64,000 nucleotides of DNA from Streptomyces xanthophaeus (GTDB taxonomy: Bacteria > Actinomycetota > Actinomycetes > Streptomycetales > Streptomycetaceae): positions 2,976,001 through 3,040,000 of the forward strand of contig NZ_CP076543.1 in NCBI RefSeq assembly GCF_030440515.1, read 5' to 3'. The notes below the pieces were generated by a model. The model was not told the origin of the DNA. It ran no database searches and saw only the letters and a program-made list of their open reading frames with translations. This document shows, piece by piece, positions 49,371-57,826 of the stretch; within the stretch, counting starts at the first letter, position 1, and each line of letters starts with the position of its first letter. The translations under genes and the position numbers were made by a program.

Positions 49371-51389
49371 CTGACTACGTTCCGAGACCTCGGGATTTTC
49401 CCCGAGACGGCCGAGGCCCTTGAAGCCGTCGGCATCGTGTCCCCCTTCCCGATCCAGGAGATGACCCTCCCCGTCGCCCTTTCCGGCACGGACGTCATCG
49501 GCCAGGCCAAGACCGGAACCGGCAAGACGCTCGGTTTCGGCCTTCCCCTGCTGGAGCGGGTCGTCGTCCCCGCGGACGTCGAGGCCGGCCGCGCCACCCC
49601 CGCGCAGCTGACCGACGCCCCGCAGGCCCTCGTGGTGGTTCCGACCCGCGAGCTGTGCACCCAGGTCACCAACGACCTCCTGACCGCGGGCAAGGTCCGC
49701 AACGTCCGCGTCCTCGCCATATACGGCGGTCGCGCGTACGAGCCCCAGGTCGAGGCGCTCAAGAAGGGCGTCGACGTGATCGTCGGCACCCCGGGCCGCC
49801 TGCTCGACCTGGCCGGGCAGAAGAAGCTCGACCTCTCGCGCGTCAAGGCCCTCGTCCTGGACGAGGCCGACGAGATGCTCGACCTGGGCTTCCTGCCCGA
49901 CGTCGAGAAGATCATGGCGTACCTGCCCGCGAAGCGTCAGACGATGCTGTTCTCGGCGACCATGCCGGGTGCGGTCATCGGCCTGGCCCGCCGCTACATG
50001 ACGCAGCCGACCCACATCCGCGCCGTCTCCGAGGACGGCGAGGGCGCGACCGTCGCCAACATCACGCAGCACGTCTTCCGTGCGCACAACATGGACAAGC
50101 CGGAGCTCGTCTCCCGCATCCTGCAGGCCGAGGGCCGTGGCCTGGCCATGATCTTCTGCCGTACCAAGCGCACGGCGGCCGACATCGCCGAGCAGCTGGA
50201 GAAGCGCGGCTTCGCGTCCGGCGCCGTCCACGGCGACCTGGGCCAGGGTGCGCGCGAGCAGGCGCTGCGCGCGTTCCGCAACGGCAAGGTCGACGTGCTG
50301 GTGTGCACCGACGTCGCCGCGCGCGGTATCGATGTCGAGGGTGTGACCCACGTCATCAATTACCAGACGCCGGAGGACGAGAAGACCTTCCTGCACCGAG
50401 TGGGCCGCACCGGCCGCGCGGGCAACAAGGGCATCGCCGTCACCCTGGTCGACTGGGACGACATCCCGCGCTGGCAGCTGATCAACAAGGCGCTGGAGCT
50501 GGACTTCCACGAGCCGGTCGAGACGTACTCCACGTCCCCGCACCTGTTCGAGCAGCTGAACATCCCGGCCGGCACCAAGGGCATCCTGCCGCGCGCCGAG
50601 CGCACGCGGGCCGGCCTGAAGGCCGAGAACCTTGAGGACCTGGGCGAGACCGGCGGCCGCGGTGGCCGTGGCGGCCGCTCCGGTCCGGCGGCCGCCGCCG
50701 TGGTGACCGAGGAGCGTCCGGCCCGTACCCGTACGCCGCGCCAGCGCCGCCGTACGCGGGGCGGGGCGGAGCTCGCCGAGGGCGCCGAGGCCGGCGCCGC
50801 GGTGACCCCGGTCCAGGCTCCCGAGGTCCCTGCGGCCCCGGCCGCCGACGAGCCGCGCCGTCCGCGCCGCCGCCGCACCCGTGTGGCCGCGGTGCCGGTC
50901 CAGGCCCCCGTGGCCGCGCCGGTCGTCGAGGCTCCGGTCGCCGCCGCTCCGGTCGCCGAGGCCGCCCCGGTGACCCCGGTCGCCGAGGAGGCTCCGGCCA
51001 GGCCGAAGCGCGTCCGTACCCGCAAGGTCGTCGCGACCGAGCCGGAGCCGGACTTCCAGATGCCGCCGCTGGTCGAGCCCGTCCGGGCCCGGCGCGCCCC
51101 CCGCAAGGCCGCCCCGGCCGCCGCGGTGACCCCGGTCGCCGAGGCTCCCGCCGAGGAGGCTCCGGTCAAGCCGAAGCGGACCCGTACCCGCAAGGTCGCG
51201 GAGGCCGCCCCGGTCGCCGCCGAGGCCGTCGCGGTGGCGGAGGAGGCTCCGGTCAAGCCGAAGCGGACCCGTACGCGCAAGGTCGCGGAGGCCGCTCCGG
51301 TCGCCGAGGCCGCCGCCGTGGCCGAGGAGGCCCCGGTCAAGCCGAAGCGCACCCGCACCCGCAAGGCCGTGGCCGCGCCCGAGGCGTAA
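49371..51389 (+). CDS. DEAD-box ATP-dependent RNA helicase with CTG start codon
   Basis: 672-residue superfamily 2 helicase. The Q motif is GIVSPFPIQ (21-29) with its aromatic partner Phe4 exactly 17 residues upstream, then AKTGTGKT (46-53), DEAD (164-167), SAT and HRVGRTGRAG (about 342-351). The C-terminal 200 residues are basic with three or more copies of a KPKRTRTRKV/A block alternating with Ala/Val/Glu stretches, probably an RNA-binding tail. No ATG, GTG or TTG occurs in frame between the TAG at 49296 and the Q motif. CTG 49371, with AGAGG 7 nt upstream, is therefore the best start. Likely role: RNA unwinding in ribosome assembly or cold stress. Confidence 0.93.
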   Translation: MTTFRDLGIFPETAEALEAVGIVSPFPIQEMTLPVALSGTDVIGQAKTGTGKTLGFGLPLLERVVVPADVEAGRATPAQLTDAPQALVVVPTRELCTQVTNDLLTAGKVRNVRVLAIYGGRAYEPQVEALKKGVDVIVGTPGRLLDLAGQKKLDLSRVKALVLDEADEMLDLGFLPDVEKIMAYLPAKRQTMLFSATMPGAVIGLARRYMTQPTHIRAVSEDGEGATVANITQHVFRAHNMDKPELVSRILQAEGRGLAMIFCRTKRTAADIAEQLEKRGFASGAVHGDLGQGAREQALRAFRNGKVDVLVCTDVAARGIDVEGVTHVINYQTPEDEKTFLHRVGRTGRAGNKGIAVTLVDWDDIPRWQLINKALELDFHEPVETYSTSPHLFEQLNIPAGTKGILPRAERTRAGLKAENLEDLGETGGRGGRGGRSGPAAAAVVTEERPARTRTPRQRRRTRGGAELAEGAEAGAAVTPVQAPEVPAAPAADEPRRPRRRRTRVAAVPVQAPVAAPVVEAPVAAAPVAEAAPVTPVAEEAPARPKRVRTRKVVATEPEPDFQMPPLVEPVRARRAPRKAAPAAAVTPVAEAPAEEAPVKPKRTRTRKVAEAAPVAAEAVAVAEEAPVKPKRTRTRKVAEAAPVAEAAAVAEEAPVKPKRTRTRKAVAAPEA

Positions 51390-51406
51390 GCCTTACGCAG
51401 CACCCC

Positions 51407-51450
51407 GCCGATGGCCCCGATCCCCTTCCGAGGGGGCCGGGGCCATCGGC
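51407..51450 (+). terminator. Hairpin terminator after the DEAD-box helicase
   Basis: 13-bp stem GCCGATGGCCCCG/CGGGGCCATCGGC (51407-51419 with 51438-51450) enclosing a smaller CCCCTTCCGAGGGGG hairpin. Confidence 0.75.
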
Positions 51451-51496
51451 CTGCCCGGGCCGTGCCGGGCACCGTACGGGCCGGTAACCTCGGGCC

Positions 51497-52354
51497 ATGA
51501 GCAAGCCTCCGCGTCTCACGCTGCCCTCCGCCGCCCGCGCGTACCTCCTCACCACCGAGCGCGGCTCCTTCGCCGTGCACGAGGCCGGTGAGCCCGTACG
51601 CGGCACCGCCCTGCTGGTACCCGGCTTCACGGGCAGCAAGGAGGACTTCATCGGCCTCCTGGAGCCGCTGGCGGCCGCCGGGTACCGGGTCGTCGCCGTG
51701 GACGGCCGCGGCCAGCACGAGACCCCGGGCCCGCGCGAGGAGGCCCCGTACGCCCTGGAGGAGCTGGCGCGGGACGTCCTCGCGCAGGTCCGCGCGCTGG
51801 GCGAGGACCGCGTGCACCTGGTCGGCCACTCGCTCGGCGGGCTGATCTCCCGCGCCGCCGTGCTGCGCGACCCCTCGCCCTTCGCCTCCCTCACCCTGAT
51901 GAGCAGCGGGCCGGCCGCGATCTCCGAGGACCAGCAGGCCCGGACGAAGCTGCTGGTCGCCGCGCTGGAGGCGATGGGCGACGACATGCCCGGGATCTGG
52001 GCGGCGATGCGGGCCCACGATCCCGAGGACGCGGCCGCCGACTCCCCCGAGCTCGCGCACTTCCTGCGCGAGCGGTGGCTGGCCACCGTTCCCGAGCAGC
52101 TGATCGTCACCGGCCGGACGCTGATCTGCGAGCCGGACCGGGTGGCGGAGCTGAGCCGCGTCGACCTGCCGAAGCTGGTCCTGTCCGGGGCCGTGGACCA
52201 GGCCTGGCCGGTGCCGCTGCTGGACGAGACGGCCCGGCGCCTGGGCGCGCGGCGGGTGATCGTGCCGGGGACGGACCACTCCCCGAACGCCGAGGACCCG
52301 GCCACGACGGCGCGCGAGCTGGCCGCGTTCTGGGACTCCTGCACCGGCGTGTAG
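51497..52354 (+). CDS. Alpha/beta hydrolase
   Basis: 285-residue cytoplasmic hydrolase with oxyanion segment LVPGFTGSKEDF, nucleophile elbow GHSLGG, acid region LSGAVDQAWPV and catalytic His in PGTDHSPNAE. TAACCT lies exactly 6 nt before ATG 51497, which fits a leaderless mRNA. The substrate is unknown. No operon partner is seen. Confidence 0.91.
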   Translation: MSKPPRLTLPSAARAYLLTTERGSFAVHEAGEPVRGTALLVPGFTGSKEDFIGLLEPLAAAGYRVVAVDGRGQHETPGPREEAPYALEELARDVLAQVRALGEDRVHLVGHSLGGLISRAAVLRDPSPFASLTLMSSGPAAISEDQQARTKLLVAALEAMGDDMPGIWAAMRAHDPEDAAADSPELAHFLRERWLATVPEQLIVTGRTLICEPDRVAELSRVDLPKLVLSGAVDQAWPVPLLDETARRLGARRVIVPGTDHSPNAEDPATTARELAAFWDSCTGV

Positions 52355-52375
52355 TTAGCCAGTGAAAAAATTTCC

Positions 52376-52405
52376 TTAGCGTAGGGAATGATTGCGGCCT
52401 ACACT
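52376..52405 (+). promoter_or_regulatory. Promoter with upstream AT-rich tract for the 50-residue protein gene
   Basis: TTAGCG (52376-52381), an 18-nt spacer and TACACT (52400-52405). The AT tract GAAAAAATTT lies directly upstream of the -35. This layout resembles the wblC promoter and could be WblC-responsive, which is an inference. Confidence 0.45.
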
Positions 52406-52451
52406 TCGTTGGACCAGTGCAAGGAGAAACACTGACGAAGGGAGAAGCCCC

Positions 52452-52604
52452 ATGCGCTTCGAGATTCTGCGCCTGGACGACGTCGACGGGTCCGCCGTGG
52501 ACAGCACCGTCGTGGACGCGGCCTCCGTCAACCGGATCGTGCAGCAGGCCGCAGCCGTCGGCCAGCGCATCCTGATCCGACCGGCCGAGAGTGCGTCCTG
52601 CTGA
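52452..52604 (+). CDS. Small conserved protein (50 residues)
   Basis: ATG 52452 with GGGAGAAG upstream. The product starts MRFEILRLDD, has a helix VNRIVQQAAAVGQRI and ends AESASC. It resembles short conserved Streptomyces proteins without assigned function. A hairpin terminator follows at once, so it forms a monocistronic unit. Confidence 0.75.
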   Translation: MRFEILRLDDVDGSAVDSTVVDAASVNRIVQQAAAVGQRILIRPAESASC

Positions 52605-52626
52605 CGCATCGCACGAAAAACGTTCA

Positions 52627-52656
52627 CGCCCCCGCACCGGTCCCGGTGCGGGGGCG
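52627..52656. terminator. Hairpin terminator
   Basis: 14-bp stem CGCCCCCGCACCGG with its complement and a minimal loop (52627-52656), between the 50-residue protein gene (+) and marC-like gene (-). Confidence 0.85.
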
Positions 52657-52697
52657 TTCGCATGGGCGGCCGCGTGCGGCGGCCAAGAGGCGGGGCC

Positions 52698-53303
52698 TCA
52701 GGCTCCGTGGATCACCTGGAGCACGCCGTTGATGATCTGCTGGACGGCGATCGCCGAGAGCATCATGCCGGCGAGGCGGGTGACGAGGACGACGCCGCCG
52801 TCCTTGATGACCCGGATGATCACCAGGGAGTAGCGCATGGTGATCCACAGCACGACGTGCATGGCCACGATCGCGGCCCAGACCGAGACCGATGCCGCAG
52901 CGCCGTCGGCCTTCTGGACGGCGAGGATCACGGACACGATCGCGCCGGGCCCGGCCAGCAGCGGCATGCCCAGCGGGACCAGGGCCACGTTCACGTCCTT
53001 GGTCTGCTTGGGCTCGTCGTTCTTGCCGGTGAGCAGGTCCAGCGCGATGAGCAGGAGCAGCAGACCACCGGCGATCATCAGCGCCGGGACGGAGACGTGC
53101 AGGTAGTCCAGGATCTGCTGGCCGCAGATACCGAAGACGGCGATGACACCGAAGGCCACGCAGACCGCCTGCCAGGCCATGCGGCGCTGCACCTTGACGG
53201 GGCGGCCGGAGGTCAGGGCGAGGAAGATCGGCGTGATCCCCGGGGGGTCCATAATCACAAAAAGGGTGAGAAAAAGGGATCCGAAGACGGCGAAATCAAA
53301 CAC
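52698..53303 (-). CDS. MarC family integral membrane protein
   Basis: 201-residue UPF0056/MarC protein with six predicted helices; conserved MDPPGITPIFLALT near the N-terminus and PLGMPLLAGPGAI in the middle define the family. GTG 53303. Despite the name, no role in drug efflux is established. It is separated by 75 bp from the PHP phosphoesterase gene on the same strand and may be co-transcribed. Confidence 0.94.
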   Translation of the reverse strand: MFDFAVFGSLFLTLFVIMDPPGITPIFLALTSGRPVKVQRRMAWQAVCVAFGVIAVFGICGQQILDYLHVSVPALMIAGGLLLLLIALDLLTGKNDEPKQTKDVNVALVPLGMPLLAGPGAIVSVILAVQKADGAAASVSVWAAIVAMHVVLWITMRYSLVIIRVIKDGGVVLVTRLAGMMLSAIAVQQIINGVLQVIHGA

Positions 53304-53378
53304 AGTGATGCCTTGCAGAAGAGAGGGGTGTCGCGAAGAAGAAGTGTGGGACGGGTGGAGCGGGCCGGATCCGGCCGG

Positions 53379-54242
53379 TCAGCGCTCGCGTCCGCCGGCG
53401 CCCGGCACCGGGAAGGCCCCCGTCGCGCGGCGCGTGATCTCGCCGTAGATCTCGGGGTCGGTCGTGAACTCGCCGAGGCGGCAGGTCTTGCGGCTGCCGT
53501 GGTAGTCGCTGGACCCGGTGGTCAGCAGGCCCAGGTCGGCCGCCAGGCCGCGCATCCGGGTGCGGGTGTCGGCGTCGTGGTCCATGTGGTCCACCTCGAT
53601 GCCGTCCAGGCCCGCGCCCGCCAGTTCGGCTATCGCGGACTCGGAGACGCACCGGCCGCGCTTGACGGCGGCGGGATGCGCGAGGACGGTGACCCCGCCG
53701 GCCGCCTTGACCAGGCGCACGGCCTCGAACGGGTCGAACTCGTGCTTCTCGGCGTACGCGCGGCCGCCGTCGGCGAGCCAGTCGGGCGTGAACGCGTCCG
53801 AGACGGTGGGTACGACGCCCAGCTCGACGAGGGCGGTGGCGATGTGCGGCCGCCCGACCGAGCCGTCACCGGCGATCCGGGCCACCTGCTCCCAGGTGAC
53901 GCCGACGCCGAGGTCCTGGAGCTTGCCGATCATGGTCCGGGCGCGCGGGGTGCGGTCGTCACGGACGAGCTCCCGCTCGCGGGCCAGCTCGGGCTCCTCG
54001 GGGTCGAAGAGGTACGCGAGCATGTGCACGCCGACCCCGTCGAGCCGGCAGGACAGTTCGGCCCCGGTCACCAGCGTCAGTCCGGCGGGCAGGGCCGCGA
54101 GGGCCTCGCCGTATCCGCGCACGGTGTCGTGGTCGGTCAGCGCAACCACGTCCAGCCCGGCGCCGGCGGCGGCCAGCATCAGCTCGGCGGGGGTGTCCGT
54201 ACCGTCGGAGGCCGTGGAGTGGGCGTGCAGGTCGATGCGCAC
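53379..54242 (-). CDS. PHP domain phosphoesterase (TrpH/YciV-like)
   Basis: 287-residue polymerase-and-histidinol-phosphatase fold protein. Metal ligands are DLHAHSTASDG (4-14), ALTDHDT, GAELSC, and VLAHPAA, SSDYHG in the C-terminal half. All are typical of 3',5'-nucleoside bisphosphate phosphatases or 5'-3' exoribonucleases of the YciV group. GTG 54242 has GGAG 7 nt upstream. Probable role: RNA fragment or pAp turnover. Confidence 0.93.
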   Translation of the reverse strand: MRIDLHAHSTASDGTDTPAELMLAAAGAGLDVVALTDHDTVRGYGEALAALPAGLTLVTGAELSCRLDGVGVHMLAYLFDPEEPELARERELVRDDRTPRARTMIGKLQDLGVGVTWEQVARIAGDGSVGRPHIATALVELGVVPTVSDAFTPDWLADGGRAYAEKHEFDPFEAVRLVKAAGGVTVLAHPAAVKRGRCVSESAIAELAGAGLDGIEVDHMDHDADTRTRMRGLAADLGLLTTGSSDYHGSRKTCRLGEFTTDPEIYGEITRRATGAFPVPGAGGRER

Positions 54243-54322
54243 AGCCTGGCTCCATGGGTCGTACGTACGGGGGACACTCCAGGATAACCGGGCCGCGGAC
54301 CCCCTCAGGCCCCGCGAGCACC

Positions 54323-54967
54323 TCAGGCAGGGCCCAGGATGCGGGGGCTCAGGGCCCCGCACGGAAGGAGCTCGACCTCGGCCCCCGCGTCGCGCAGGTC
54401 GGTGAGGACGAGCTCGTCGTACATCAGCAGGCCGGACTGCTCCGGCCACACGATCGCCCACAGCCAAAGGCCGCGCGCTTCTCCGGCGAAGACGGCCCGG
54501 TCGTCGGGGCCGCCGGCCACGTGCCACAGCGGGGTCGGGCGGCCCGCCGCGACCACCTTGGCGTGGGGCGGCGCCGATACGTCGATGGACGAGCCGGGGT
54601 CGACGCCGTCGATGCCCGCGTACCGCGCGCCGAGGCCCACGCCCAGCTCCTCCGCGATCAGCAGCAGCTCGCCGATCCCGCCCAGCGGGCCGGGGCCGGA
54701 ACAGGCCACCGCCGTCGCCCGGCCACCGCTGCGGTCGTCACCGGCGGACGCGACCCCGGTGAACAGCCACCCCACCGGCAGCGGCCAGGGCATCCACACC
54801 GGCACCCGCGCCCGGTGCGTCACCACGCTCAGGCCTTCGACGCTCGGCGGGATGACGGGTTGCAGGGGGTGGACGGCGCCGTGCACCGCGCACTGCCAGG
54901 AGTCGGAGAAGAGTCCGGGCGCCCTGACCCGGCCGCCGCACTTCGGGCAACTTGGTTCACCCCTCAT
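54323..54967 (-). CDS. DUF6758 family zinc-ribbon protein
   Basis: 214-residue protein. The N-terminus holds CPKCGGRV then WQCAVHG, a zinc-ribbon-like pattern. The rest is a globular domain rich in Trp, Gly and Pro (VPVWMPWPLPVGWLFTG). It occurs widely in Streptomyces as an uncharacterised family. ATG 54967. It lies between the PHP and SUFU genes on the same strand. Confidence 0.85.
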   Translation of the reverse strand: MRGEPSCPKCGGRVRAPGLFSDSWQCAVHGAVHPLQPVIPPSVEGLSVVTHRARVPVWMPWPLPVGWLFTGVASAGDDRSGGRATAVACSGPGPLGGIGELLLIAEELGVGLGARYAGIDGVDPGSSIDVSAPPHAKVVAAGRPTPLWHVAGGPDDRAVFAGEARGLWLWAIVWPEQSGLLMYDELVLTDLRDAGAEVELLPCGALSPRILGPA

Positions 54968-55027
54968 AAGAAGCCACGCTCCTCCCCGCCCGGCCCCCAG
55001 TCAAGGCACGCTCACCCGTCCGGACCC

Positions 55028-55612
55028 TCAGTCCAGCGCGACAGCGCTACGCACAGGGTCCCGCAGGTCCGTTCCGCGCGCGAGCCAGCGTTCCTGGAGG
55101 GCGGCCGCCCCGTGCACGCGCTTCCAGGCGGCCTCGTTCGCCGTCATCGGCAGCAGAGGCAGGAAGTGCACCGGGTCCATGGGCTCGTCGAGCTCCAGGT
55201 CCTCGACCAGACCGCCCGGTTCCGCCACGAGGACGGAGCTGAAGGGGGCCCCGTCCCAGAGCGGTTCACCCACGTCGAGCGAGGCTCCCGGGGCCACGAT
55301 CAGCCCCTCGACCTGAGGGGACGCGGCCAGCACCGCGAGCGGCCGCAGGAGTTTGTCGGTGGCCGCCAGTCCGGCCCGTACGGTCAGCACGAGCTCGGCG
55401 CGCGGGCCCCGTACGGGGTCGGCGACCACGGCGGTCGGATCGGTCATCGGGTGCGCGGACATCCCGAGGGTCGCGTACCGCACGAGGTCGCCCTCGGCGA
55501 AACGGAGTACCTCGATGCGGTCGGTGCCCAGGAAGGTGACGGCGGCGCGTGCGTCGGGTTCACCGAACGCCGTGCGCAGCCGGGCCTCCACGAGGGCCAG
55601 AATTTCTGCCAT
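55028..55612 (-). CDS. Suppressor-of-fused (SUFU) domain protein
   Basis: 194-residue SUFU-like protein; characteristic segments include VTFLGTDRIEVLRF, YATLGMSAHPM and VHFLPLLPMTANEAAWKR. Bacterial SUFU proteins are frequent in Streptomyces and in immunity or effector loci, but no toxin is adjacent. TATGCT lies exactly 6 nt before ATG 55612, suggesting a leaderless mRNA. Confidence 0.85.
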   Translation of the reverse strand: MAEILALVEARLRTAFGEPDARAAVTFLGTDRIEVLRFAEGDLVRYATLGMSAHPMTDPTAVVADPVRGPRAELVLTVRAGLAATDKLLRPLAVLAASPQVEGLIVAPGASLDVGEPLWDGAPFSSVLVAEPGGLVEDLELDEPMDPVHFLPLLPMTANEAAWKRVHGAAALQERWLARGTDLRDPVRSAVALD

Positions 55613-56005
55613 GAGGCGAGCATAGAACTCGTATCAGGCGGGTAAAGGGCGGGTCTTGACCATCCGTCGGCTGATAGTGTTGACAGCTGTTCGGGGCCGC
55701 ACGCAGAAGCGGTGTTTCAGCGCCCCGGCAACAGGACGTCCCTCACGGGGGACCGGCCGGAGGAGGTGGGGCTGCGGTGGACCGAAGTCGATCGTGCAGT
55801 ACCAATCGCTCTTCCACTTCTGTGACGGGCGCATCCCGCCCCCTTTGATCGGCCGATCCGTCTGATCCGCTGATCAGTAGAAGAGCGACGGCAGAACGTT
55901 GTCCTCCCGTCCTGTTCCCTCCCCTTGCCCGGGCCTGCCCGCCCGCCTGCGGTGGAGGGTCTCCCACCCGTACGGTCCGCAGCCGTGCGCGAGAAGGAGC
56001 CTGCC
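55613..56005 (+). other. 393-bp gene-free region upstream of corA
   Basis: No convincing gene. It contains TTGACA at 55680-55685 without a good -10, a long-range inverted repeat TCGCTCTTC (55806-55814) and GAAGAGCGA (55880-55888), the palindrome GATCGGCCGATC, and a GGAGGAGG site followed by a 24-codon ORF (55777-55848) that I do not trust. It may be a structured leader of corA. Confidence 0.45.
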
Positions 56006-57121
56006 ATGTCGATGCTGCCCTACCTGCGTGCCGCCGTTCGCCCGGCCCTGCGCAGGGCCACCCCCGTACAGCCCGGCTACGACACCACCCGCGACCCGTC
56101 GGCGAGCAGCGCGGTGGTCGACTGCGCCGTGTACCGCGACGGGCGGCGGATGCTGGGTCCGGCGTGTCTGACGCCCCGTGAGGCGATCCGCCGGGTCCGC
56201 GAGGACGGCGGTTTCGCCTGGATCGGCCTGCACGAGCCGACGGAGGCCGAGTTCGCGGGGATCGCCGCGACCTTCGGGCTGCACCCGCTGGCCGTGGAGG
56301 ACGCGGTGCACGCGCACCAGCGGCCGAAGCTGGAGCGCTACGACGACACCCTCTTCACCGTCTTCAAGACGATCCACTACGTCGACCACGCCGAACTGAC
56401 CGCCACCAGCGAGGTGGTGGAGACCGGTGAGGTGATGTGCTTCACCGGTCCCGACTTCGTCATCACCGTCCGGCACGGCGGACAGGGGTCCCTCAAGGGG
56501 CTGCGCCACCGTCTCCAGGACGACCCGGACCTGCTCGCCAAAGGTCCCTCGTCGGTCCTGCACTCCATCGCCGACCACGTGGTCGACGGCTACATCGCGG
56601 TCGCGGCGGCGGTGCAGGACGACATCGACGAGGTGGAGAGCGAGGTCTTCGCCGCCCCCGCCAAGGGCAGTGCGCGCGGCGCCGACGCGGGCCGCATCTA
56701 CCAGCTCAAGCGCGAGGTGCTGGAGTTCAAGCGGGCGGTCTCGCCGCTGCTGCGTCCGATGGAGCTGCTGAGCGAACGGCCGATGCGGCTGGTGGACCCG
56801 GACATCCAGAAGTACTTCCGCGACGTCGCCGACCACCTGGCGCGGGTGCACGAGCAGGTGGTGGGCTTCGACGAGCTGCTGAACTCGATCCTCCAGGCCA
56901 ACCTCGCGCAGGCGACGGTCGCCCAGAACGAGGACATGCGCAAAATCACCTCCTGGGCGGCGATCGTCGCCGTGCCGACGATGATCTGCGGCGTGTACGG
57001 GATGAACTTCGACCACATGCCGGAGCTCCACTGGCGCTACGGCTATCCGATGGTGATGGCCGCGATCGCCGCCTCCTGCTTCACCATCCACCGCGCGCTG
57101 CGCCGCAACGGCTGGCTCTGA
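56006..57121 (+). CDS. corA: CorA family magnesium/cobalt channel
   Basis: 371-residue CorA channel. The long cytoplasmic N-terminal domain (about 300 residues) ends in the stalk helix, then two transmembrane helices carry the signature YGMNFDHMPEL between them. The pore GMN is intact. It forms pentamers that import Mg2+, and Co2+/Ni2+ at lower affinity. ATG 56006 has AAGGAG 7 nt upstream. Confidence 0.96.
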   Translation: MSMLPYLRAAVRPALRRATPVQPGYDTTRDPSASSAVVDCAVYRDGRRMLGPACLTPREAIRRVREDGGFAWIGLHEPTEAEFAGIAATFGLHPLAVEDAVHAHQRPKLERYDDTLFTVFKTIHYVDHAELTATSEVVETGEVMCFTGPDFVITVRHGGQGSLKGLRHRLQDDPDLLAKGPSSVLHSIADHVVDGYIAVAAAVQDDIDEVESEVFAAPAKGSARGADAGRIYQLKREVLEFKRAVSPLLRPMELLSERPMRLVDPDIQKYFRDVADHLARVHEQVVGFDELLNSILQANLAQATVAQNEDMRKITSWAAIVAVPTMICGVYGMNFDHMPELHWRYGYPMVMAAIAASCFTIHRALRRNGWL

Positions 57122-57226
57122 GGCGCCCCCGCCCGCGCCAGGTCCTGAGGGCCGGGTCCTGCGGGCCGGGTCCTGCGGGCCGGGACGCCCGCTCGCGCGC
57201 GGGGAGCGACCCCCTACCCTGTCGGC

Positions 57227-57742
57227 ATGACTCTCAGCACGCTCGACCTGGCCCTCGTCGAGGAGGCCACCAAGAAGTCCGGCCTGATCTGGGTGCGCGG
57301 CGACGGGGCCGACCGCGCCCTGTGGCACGCCTGGGTGGACGGCGCGGCCCACGTACTGGGCGACGGGCCCGGCGAGCAGCCGTTCCCGGGGCTGGCGGAC
57401 GGCGCGCGTGCCGAGGTGACCGTGCGGAGCAAGGACAAGGGCGGCCGGCTGGTGGCCTGGACGGCGACGGTACGGGAACTCCCGCCCCGCGGCGAGGAAT
57501 GGGCGGCGGCGGTCGCCGAGCTCAAGGGCAAACGGCTGAACGCGCCCGACTCGGAGGACATGACCGAGCGATGGGCGCGGGAGTGCCGGCTGCTGCGGCT
57601 GGAGCCGGAAACCGTGCGGTCCGAACTGCCGGACGGCTCGCTGGCCGCGGCCCCGCTGGGCTCCCCGGCGACGACCCGCAGGCCGGTACCCGCCGCCCTG
57701 CCGAAGCTCCTGCTGAAGCGCAAGAAGGCCGCCCGGGGCTGA
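57227..57742 (+). CDS. Conserved hypothetical protein
   Basis: 171-residue protein of unknown function, with segments GLIWVRGDGADRALWHAWVDG, VTVRSKDKGGRL and a basic C-terminus LLKRKKAARG. The beta-rich N-terminal part vaguely recalls FMN-binding split-barrel proteins, but no signature is visible. TACCCT lies exactly 6 nt upstream of ATG 57227, so it is probably leaderless. Three tandem GGGCCGGGTCCTGC units lie upstream (about 57139-57183). Confidence 0.78.
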   Translation: MTLSTLDLALVEEATKKSGLIWVRGDGADRALWHAWVDGAAHVLGDGPGEQPFPGLADGARAEVTVRSKDKGGRLVAWTATVRELPPRGEEWAAAVAELKGKRLNAPDSEDMTERWARECRLLRLEPETVRSELPDGSLAAAPLGSPATTRRPVPAALPKLLLKRKKAARG

Positions 57743-57826
57743 CGCCCCGGCCCGCGCACGGCCCCGGCACGACCGGATCCGCCTGCGGCGCCGCCGACGC
57801 ACCCGACCCGCCCGACCCGCCGAGCG

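Noticed and set aside
55777..55848. 24-codon ORF after GGAGGAGG in the corA upstream region
   Set aside because: Spacing of 10 nt is acceptable but the peptide is Ser/Arg-rich without any conserved look; I cannot support it as a gene.
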